Part shown: piece by piece, positions 6,200 through 10,692 of the stretch | How positions within the stretch are numbered: position 1 is the first letter of the stretch | How the letters are laid out: each line of letters opens with the position of its first letter | Source of the DNA: an uncultured Oscillospiraceae bacterium | Lineage (GTDB): Bacteria > Bacillota > Clostridia > Oscillospirales > Ruminococcaceae | Direction of reading: 5' to 3' | Assembly: GCA_910587135.1 (NCBI GenBank) | Contig: CAJULF010000077.1 | Location: 1 to 10,692, forward strand | DNA length: 10,692 bases | Translations under genes and position numbers: made by a program | Notes under the pieces: model-generated | The model's input: only the letters and a program-made list of their open reading frames with translations | What the model was told of the DNA's origin: nothing | The model's database searches: none

Positions 6200-6362
6200 C
6201 GTCACGTGAAAATCCGTTCGATTGTCAACAATCTTTTTTTGAAGCGAGCGGCTCTTTTTCGGTTTCCCGAAAACAGCGCGTCCAATAAAGGAAAATCCGC
6301 ACAGCAATAAACCGTTTATGTTGGTTTTTTCAAATTAACGGGTCTGCCGTTCTCTTTTTCTA

Positions 6363-6391
6363 TTGCATTTTCCTTTATAATATGTTATACT
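6363..6391 (+). promoter_or_regulatory. Promoter of the isomerase-like gene
   Basis: TTGCAT (6363-6368), a 17-base spacer and TATACT (6386-6391) with an upstream TG form an extended -10 promoter. Its predicted start near 6398 gives a leader of about 30 nt. A second TATAAT overlaps the spacer at 6376-6381. Confidence 0.7.
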
Positions 6392-6428
6392 TTATGTACG
6401 GCACTCTGTCGGGAAAGAAGGTATCCTT

Positions 6429-7217
6429 ATGAAAATAGGCGTTTCCACCGCCTCGCTTTACCCGCTGCACTTGGAGGACGCGTTCGCCGAGCTGGCTAAG
6501 CTCGGGATAAAAAACGCGGAGGTGTTTGCGAACAGCATGGCGGAGGGCGGTGAGCCATGTGTTTCGCTCGTGTCGAAAATCCAACAGCGCTACGGCATGA
6601 CGGTCACATCATTCCACCCTTTTTCTTCGCCTATGGAAAGCGTGTTCCTGTTTTCCACATACGACCGCAGGATAGACGAAATGCTGACAATGTACCGCGG
6701 ATTCTTTGAAAGCATGAATTTGCTCGGCGCGAAAATATTTGTGCTTCACGGCGCGATCCTCAGCAGCAAATGCTCTCCCGAACACTACTGCCGTCAATTT
6801 CGCCTGCTCGCTGAGGCAGGACGCGAATACGGCATAACCGTGGCGCAGGAAAACGTGTGCTACTGCATGAGCGGTCGGCTGGAATTCCTTGAAATGATGA
6901 AAAGAGAGCTCGGCGAGCTTGCACGGTTCGTGCTGGATCTAAAGCAAGCGCGGCGCAGCGGGGAAAGCCCCTTCGACTATATAAGATCCCTCGGTAACAG
7001 TATCATTCACTGTCACATCAGCGACGGCAGCGACAAGCAGGACTGCCTGCCTGTGGGCGAAGGCTGCTTTGATTTTGTGCGGCTCGTCAGGGAACTTTCC
7101 GACACAGGCTATGACGGCGCTTATATAATCGAGCTGTACCGCAACAACTACGGCGGATTCGACACGCTGAGGGAATCCGCGGACAGGCTTGCCGAAATAG
7201 TTTGTGCCCAAATGTGA
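6429..7217 (+). CDS. Sugar phosphate isomerase/epimerase-like TIM-barrel protein
   Basis: The 262-residue cytoplasmic protein fits the xylose-isomerase-like/AP-endonuclease-2 TIM-barrel superfamily, whose members isomerise or epimerise sugars or cleave related substrates using a divalent metal. Strand-end motifs follow the barrel: KIGVSTASLY (2-11), NAEVFANS (29-36), VTSFHPF (59-65), KIFVLHG (102-108), ITVAQENV (136-143), ARFVLDLKQA (165-174), IIHCHISDG (192-200) and AYIIELY (231-237). Glu141, Asp170, His196 and Glu235 are candidate metal ligands, and His63 and His107 sit in the active-site face. An AGAAGG ribosome binding site precedes the ATG by seven bases. The gene is a single unit, divergent from the symporter. 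The exact substrate cannot be read from the sequence; an inositol or sugar-acid enzyme is as possible as a true isomerase. Confidence 0.85.
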   Translation: MKIGVSTASLYPLHLEDAFAELAKLGIKNAEVFANSMAEGGEPCVSLVSKIQQRYGMTVTSFHPFSSPMESVFLFSTYDRRIDEMLTMYRGFFESMNLLGAKIFVLHGAILSSKCSPEHYCRQFRLLAEAGREYGITVAQENVCYCMSGRLEFLEMMKRELGELARFVLDLKQARRSGESPFDYIRSLGNSIIHCHISDGSDKQDCLPVGEGCFDFVRLVRELSDTGYDGAYIIELYRNNYGGFDTLRESADRLAEIVCAQM

Positions 7218-7248
7218 TATTACTGTGAAATTATTCCCGCGAACCTTT

Positions 7249-7352
7249 AATACTTATTCCCATTAGAAAGTGTACAAAAAATCGAGCTAAAACTCTGATA
7301 TATGGTTTTTGCGAAATTTTTTTTGTGTACACTTTCAATGAGGAATTAGTAT
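7249..7352. repeat. Approximately 100-bp imperfect palindrome (MITE-like)
   Basis: The left arm (about 7249-7281) and right arm (about 7321-7352) are inverted copies of ATACT-ATTCC-CATT-GAAAGTGTACA followed by an A-run. The core match GAAAGTGTACA (7266-7276) and TGTACACTTTC (7326-7336) is perfect over 11 bp. Pairing continues loosely inward around a centre near 7301. The element is gene-free and lies behind the isomerase-like gene. It could act as a terminator-like hairpin, but its T-run is inside the right arm rather than after it, so a small non-autonomous mobile element or structured repeat fits better. It shares no modules with copies A-E. Confidence 0.7.
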
Positions 7353-7359
7353 AAATTAC

Positions 7360-7388
7360 TTGACTTTGCGCTGATTTTGTGATATCAT
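7360..7388 (+). promoter_or_regulatory. Upstream promoter candidate (P1) for the class A PBP gene
   Basis: TTGACT (7360-7365), 17 bases and TATCAT (7383-7388) with an upstream TG match the vegetative consensus. It lies eight bases beyond the 7249-7352 palindrome and about 380 bases before the PBP start. Confidence 0.6.
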
Positions 7389-7480
7389 GCATATTAGGTT
7401 TTGGTCCACTCCTTATATTACATTATTTTGAAGAAATTCCTTTTTGCGCTAAAAAATACGGAAAAAACTTAAAAAAACGC

Positions 7481-7509
7481 TTAACATTTATTATCTGATG
7501 TGGTATAAT
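7481..7509 (+). promoter_or_regulatory. Main promoter candidate (P2) for the class A PBP gene
   Basis: TTAACA (7481-7486), a 17-base spacer and a perfect TATAAT (7504-7509) with an upstream TG form a strong extended -10 promoter. The predicted start near 7516 leaves a leader of about 250 nt, nearly all of it repeat copy D. Confidence 0.82.
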
Positions 7510-7546
7510 AAACGCAGGGTGTCTGTTTTATGCTTATGTACACGCA

Positions 7547-7732
7547 ACCTGTATATTAAAGGTTGACCTGAAGCGGCTCATTTTAAAAAATTCAAAATTT
7601 CCGACGGTCATACTCCGTTTCGCTGCGCTTCATGTATGCCCGACGGAAACCGCGCCCGCATTTGCCATACGACAAATGCGCACTTTTGGAAATTTCATGC
7701 AGCAATGCTATGCTGCTCTGTACCTGTATATT
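7547..7732 (+). repeat. Dispersed palindromic repeat, copy D, in the PBP leader
   Basis: The copy is bounded by the 11-bp direct repeat ACCTGTATATT (7547-7557 and 7722-7732). It starts with the module TGTATATTAAAGGTTGACCT, then AAATTTCC..., and ends near GGAAATTTCATGC, equivalent to the end block of copies B and C. Inside are a CGCATTTG/CAAATGCG stem (7657-7664/7673-7680) and a GCAGCA/TGCTGC hairpin (7699-7704/7711-7716) just before the second TGTATATT. As in copy A, a hairpin precedes the TGTATAT module. Small open frames here have no support as genes. The element lies between promoter P2 and the PBP start codon. Confidence 0.8.
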
Positions 7733-7765
7733 CAGCAGTTTGTCTAACAAGGGAAGTGATTATTT

Positions 7766-10147
7766 ATGGACGCAAGAAACAAAAAGAAAAAAATACGTTA
7801 CATCAAAATCCGCGAGGAGCAGGCAAAGACTCCGAGGAAAAAGAAAAAAAGCAGGACCATGAAAAATCTGGGGCACGCTTTGACCATTATCGGCACTACC
7901 TTTTCCTCAATGCTGCTTATCATCGTTATTATGCTTTGTATCGTGGTGACCGTCCTCACGGTGTATGTGCTGGACTTTGCCGACACAAGCTACGACGCTA
8001 ATCTCCGCGATGTTGAAATGAAGTATACCAGCTTTATCTACGCATACGACGCTGATGGCAACGAGGTGGAGATAAGGCGGCTGGCGCAGGAGGAAAACCG
8101 TATCTGGGTCAACTATGAGGATATGTCCCCAAACATAATCAACGCGGTGGTTTCAACAGAGGACAAGCGCTTTTATGAGCACGACGGAGTTGACTGGAGA
8201 AGAACGGTTTACGCCCTCGGCGCGGACGTGCTTAATCTTTCCGCGGCCGGTCAGGGCGGCTCAACAATCACCCAGCAGCTTATAAAAAACATTACGGGCG
8301 ACAACGAGACTACCTGGGAGCGTAAGCTGCGCGAGATCTTCCGCGCACTTTCTCTGGAAGAAAAATATACCAAAATCGATATCATAGAGAGCTATCTCAA
8401 CCGTATATGGTTCGGCAACACCATTTACGGCATAGGCGCGGCTTCCGCCTACTATTTTGACAAGGAAGCGTCTGAGCTGACCGTAGCGGAAGCCGCAATT
8501 ATGGCGGGCATGATACGCAACCCCGGAAAGTTCTCGCCGTACGTTGACCTTGTGCTATGCAAGGAGCGCCAGGAATACGCGCTTGAAAACCTTTACGAAC
8601 AGGGCTACATCAACACCCATGAATATGAGGCGGCGCTGAAGGAAAAGGTGCAGTTCGCAAGACCCGTTTACGGCGACGCTTTCGGCTATGTGGACGCGAG
8701 AACCCTTTTGCAGGAGCTTGAGGATAAAGAGGACGAGGAAACTCCCAACAACGGATACGAAGCTTACAAGTGGAACGGCGACTACACCGTTACCCAGAAC
8801 TGGTATGTCGACGCGGCAATAGATCAGGTAATAAACGACTATGCGGACGAAAAGGGAATAACCTACACCTCCGCGAAAAACGAGCTTTACAACGGCGGAT
8901 ACAAGATATACATCAATATGGATATCGAAAAGCAGAATATTCTTGAAGAGAAATACGCCGATCCCTATACCGTTCTTTCGTCGTATGATATTACCGCTCC
9001 GCCCGAAGACCTGCTTCAGTCCGCGTTTGTCATTATGGACTATTCGGGAACGGTGCTCGCGGTAGCGGGAGGTCTGGGCGAAAAGCCCGGCAACGGCGTG
9101 TTTAACCGCGCAACCCAGGCGATAAGAGCGCCCGGCTCTACCATGAAGCCAATTGCGACCTACTCCACCGCTATACAGAGAAATCTGATCACCTACTCCA
9201 CGCTTATTCCCGACAAGCCCTTTGAGATACTCAACGACAGCGGCACGGGAACTATGCAGTGGCCATCTAACTACGGAACGCTGAACGGCGTGGGAATCTA
9301 TGGTGACGGAACTCTCACCCCCGCATGGGGCGCGGTTAGAAGCTCCCTCAACTCCATTGCGGCGAGGGTTTGCCGTGAGCTCACCCCGCAGGTGTGCTAC
9401 AATCAGCTTACGCAGAATCTGGGATTTACCACCATCACCGAGATGGACATAGCCTACTCGCCCATGGCTCTTGGCGCTTTGACGCAGGGCGTAAAGCTTT
9501 ATGAGCTGGCGGCGGCATATCAGATCTTCGGAAACGGCGGCATTTACTACGAGCCGAAAATGTACAGCAAGGTGCTGGACAGCCGCGGTAACACCGTTCT
9601 TGAGCAGGATTTCTTCGGAACGCAGGCACTGGACGGCGACTCCGCATGGATCACCAACCGAATGATGCGCACGGTTATTACATCTCCCACTGGTACGGGA
9701 CACTATGCGCAGCTGGACAACGTGGAGGTAATAGGAAAAACCGGTACGTCCAACGACTCGAAAAATCTGCTGTTCGTGGGCTGCACTCCCGAATATGTGG
9801 GGGCTATGTGGCTTGGATATGACGACTCCCGCGTGATTTACAGCACCGACGGGTGGAGAGCGGTCGCTTCAATATGGAAAACGGTTATGCAGGATATTCA
9901 GGACACCTCCTCGGTGCTGAAATTCACGCCCGACTCCTCCGTTGTGGAGCGTTCATACTGCATGGACACGGGGCTTCTTGCCACAAACAAGTGCACCAAA
10001 ACGGATATCGGCTACTATCGCAAGGAGAACATTCCCGATTTCTGCACGGGCAAGCATGAGGAGATCCAGCAGGAAATACAGGATAAATGGGCGGCAATCG
10101 ATGAGAAACATCTTGAAGGCGTCCGCGGTCAGCTGAACAACCGCTGA
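7766..10147 (+). CDS. Class A penicillin-binding protein (bifunctional transglycosylase/transpeptidase, PBP1A-like)
   Basis: This membrane-anchored enzyme polymerises lipid II glycan strands and cross-links peptidoglycan stems on the outer face of the membrane. The 793-residue protein has a very basic cytoplasmic N-terminus (1-37), one membrane anchor (about 40-70) and a GT51 transglycosylase domain with STEDKRFYEHDG (130-141, catalytic Glu132) and QGGSTITQQLIKN (163-175). The transpeptidase domain has the SxxK motif STMK (458-461, nucleophile Ser458), SLN (527-529) and KTGT (658-661). A C-terminal tail with paired cysteines (732, 743, 760) is common in clostridial PBP1A proteins. All catalytic motifs are present and length is normal. 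GGGAAGTG precedes the ATG. It forms one transcription unit with a long leader containing repeat D, closed by a strong terminator. It would be called ponA- or mrcA-like. Confidence 0.96.
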   Translation: MDARNKKKKIRYIKIREEQAKTPRKKKKSRTMKNLGHALTIIGTTFSSMLLIIVIMLCIVVTVLTVYVLDFADTSYDANLRDVEMKYTSFIYAYDADGNEVEIRRLAQEENRIWVNYEDMSPNIINAVVSTEDKRFYEHDGVDWRRTVYALGADVLNLSAAGQGGSTITQQLIKNITGDNETTWERKLREIFRALSLEEKYTKIDIIESYLNRIWFGNTIYGIGAASAYYFDKEASELTVAEAAIMAGMIRNPGKFSPYVDLVLCKERQEYALENLYEQGYINTHEYEAALKEKVQFARPVYGDAFGYVDARTLLQELEDKEDEETPNNGYEAYKWNGDYTVTQNWYVDAAIDQVINDYADEKGITYTSAKNELYNGGYKIYINMDIEKQNILEEKYADPYTVLSSYDITAPPEDLLQSAFVIMDYSGTVLAVAGGLGEKPGNGVFNRATQAIRAPGSTMKPIATYSTAIQRNLITYSTLIPDKPFEILNDSGTGTMQWPSNYGTLNGVGIYGDGTLTPAWGAVRSSLNSIAARVCRELTPQVCYNQLTQNLGFTTITEMDIAYSPMALGALTQGVKLYELAAAYQIFGNGGIYYEPKMYSKVLDSRGNTVLEQDFFGTQALDGDSAWITNRMMRTVITSPTGTGHYAQLDNVEVIGKTGTSNDSKNLLFVGCTPEYVGAMWLGYDDSRVIYSTDGWRAVASIWKTVMQDIQDTSSVLKFTPDSSVVERSYCMDTGLLATNKCTKTDIGYYRKENIPDFCTGKHEEIQQEIQDKWAAIDEKHLEGVRGQLNNR

Positions 10148-10164
10148 ATCTCTTAACAACAAAC

Positions 10165-10201
10165 AACGCGCGGGTACAACAAGCCCGCGCGTTATTTTTT
10201 T
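10165..10201 (+). terminator. Strong intrinsic terminator of the PBP gene, probably bidirectional
   Basis: A perfect 10-bp GC-rich stem AACGCGCGGG/CCCGCGCGTT (10165-10174/10184-10193) with a 9-nt loop is followed by ATTTTTTT. It starts 18 bases past the PBP stop. In the other direction the stem is followed by GTTTGTTGTTAA, so it may also end the convergent minus-strand gene at 10216. Confidence 0.94.
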
Positions 10202-10215
10202 ACGGAAAAGTCCCT

Positions 10216-10506
10216 TTACTCTACTTCAAGATCCTCGAGCAGCCTTGCTACCTCGCTCATACTTTTAAGCCGTATTCCGTCGACCAGCAGGGCAGCGTCG
10301 GCGGGATTTATCTGCGTGATAGGGGTGGAGTATATCGCAAGCGGCTCTTCCGCGCCCTCTTCAAAAAGCGCCATCGTATCGCCGTACTCCCGCAATATAA
10401 AGCACCGCTCACCGCTGAACGACGGCTCCGCCGCCATTGTGCCGTATGCCGCCGCACAGCCCAGAACGGTTACCGCTGCCGCGGCAGAAATGAATTTTTT
10501 GAACAT
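10216..10506 (-). CDS. Small exported BofC C-terminal-domain-like protein
   Basis: The 96-residue product has a positively charged start (MFKK) and a hydrophobic alanine-rich segment (about 5-25). It could be a signal peptide cut near TMA-AEP, or a lipoprotein signal with Cys17 in VLGC; the sequence does not settle this. The mature part, CFILREYGDTMALFEEG...TPITQINPADAALLVDGIRLKSMSEVARLLEDLE, resembles the small domain found at the C-terminus of BofC and in many short clostridial secreted proteins: a two-strand YxxKExxGxxAVFE start and a helical L..GI.....E...LLEDLE end. In Bacillus, BofC restrains the sporulation protease SpoIVB, but this protein lacks the other BofC domain and need not share that role. 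The start has a perfect AGGAGG eight bases upstream. It converges on the PBP gene. Confidence 0.78.
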   Translation of the reverse strand: MFKKFISAAAAVTVLGCAAAYGTMAAEPSFSGERCFILREYGDTMALFEEGAEEPLAIYSTPITQINPADAALLVDGIRLKSMSEVARLLEDLEVE

Positions 10507-10553
10507 TTCTTTCGCCTCCTTTTACCGTTATTTTCTGCCGCAAAGTTAAAAAT

Positions 10554-10582
10554 ATTCTATATTAAATAATAATTTAAGGCAA
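10554..10582 (-). promoter_or_regulatory. Promoter candidate of the BofC-like gene
   Basis: On the minus strand TTGCCT (10582-10577), a 17-base spacer and TAGAAT (10559-10554) form a plausible vegetative promoter about 48 bases before the start codon. The -35 lies inside the first copy of the 21-bp direct repeat of element E. Confidence 0.55.
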
Positions 10583-10692
10583 CACCGCACAAGCCTTGTG
10601 AGGTCAGACTGTATATAAAGGTTGACCTAAGGCTAATTTATTTAAGGCAACACCGCACAAAGCCCGCGCTTCGCGCTTTGCACGCATCTTGC
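10572..10692 (+). repeat. Dispersed palindromic repeat, copy E (runs off the window)
   Basis: A 21-bp direct repeat (10572-10592 and 10640-10660), containing AAGGCAACACCGCACAA, brackets a short hairpin CACAAG/CTTGTG (10588-10593/10595-10600) and the module CTGTATATAAAGGTTGACCT (10609-10628). AGGTCA (10601-10606) and TGACCT (10623-10628) are inverted around that module. After the second direct repeat another GC-rich hairpin with a TTC loop begins (around 10664-10680) and the window ends. The TGTATATAAAGG module ties this copy to A and D. The 21-bp unit is not seen in the other copies, so the family is modular. Confidence 0.8.

Noticed and set aside
8555..9703. 382-codon minus-strand frame antisense to the PBP
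   Set aside because: It is a codon-bias shadow. The plus strand encodes the intact PBP with all catalytic motifs through the same DNA.

Overview
The window reads as chromosomal DNA of a Gram-positive, low-to-mid-GC member of the Clostridia, most plausibly a Ruminococcus-like Oscillospiraceae. The evidence is a full-length Spo0A, a SAM-I riboswitch in front of metK, a ComFB-domain protein, an AGCS amino-acid symporter, a class A penicillin-binding protein, AGGAGG-type ribosome binding sites and clear TTGACA/TATAAT promoters with 17-base spacers. The genus is an inference; no rRNA is present to fix it.

Layout. 1-403 holds an intergenic palindromic repeat (copy A). 404-1880 is metK on the minus strand with a SAM-I riboswitch, an intrinsic terminator and a near-consensus promoter. 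2046-2384 is a small ComFB-domain gene (minus) with its own promoter and terminator. 2601-2733 is repeat copy B, directly behind spo0A. 2735-3688 is spo0A (minus) with its promoter. 3689-4348 is gene-free: AT-rich DNA followed by repeat copy C. 4349-6115 is an AGCS-type sodium:amino-acid symporter (minus). It is divergent from a TIM-barrel sugar-phosphate isomerase-like gene at 6429-7217 (plus). 7218-7765 is gene-free, with a ~100-bp palindrome, two promoters and repeat copy D, and leads into a class A PBP at 7766-10147 (plus). A strong terminator separates the PBP from a small convergent exported BofC-C-like protein at 10216-10506 (minus). The window ends in repeat copy E.

Most genes are single-gene transcription units with their own signals; there is no long operon. 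Functions span SAM synthesis under SAM feedback, developmental regulation (Spo0A), amino-acid uptake, carbohydrate metabolism and peptidoglycan synthesis.

Three points stand out. (1) Spo0A has glutamate at the position of the phospho-acceptor aspartate and an altered acidic pocket, while its DNA-binding domain is intact. (2) At least five copies of a modular intergenic repeat share conserved end modules but have differing internal hairpins; two copies carry identical 11-bp inverted arms around unrelated loops of exactly 35 nt. One copy sits in the 5' leader of the PBP gene. (3) The AGCS transporter has a hydrophilic insertion of roughly 105 residues, predicted extracytoplasmic.
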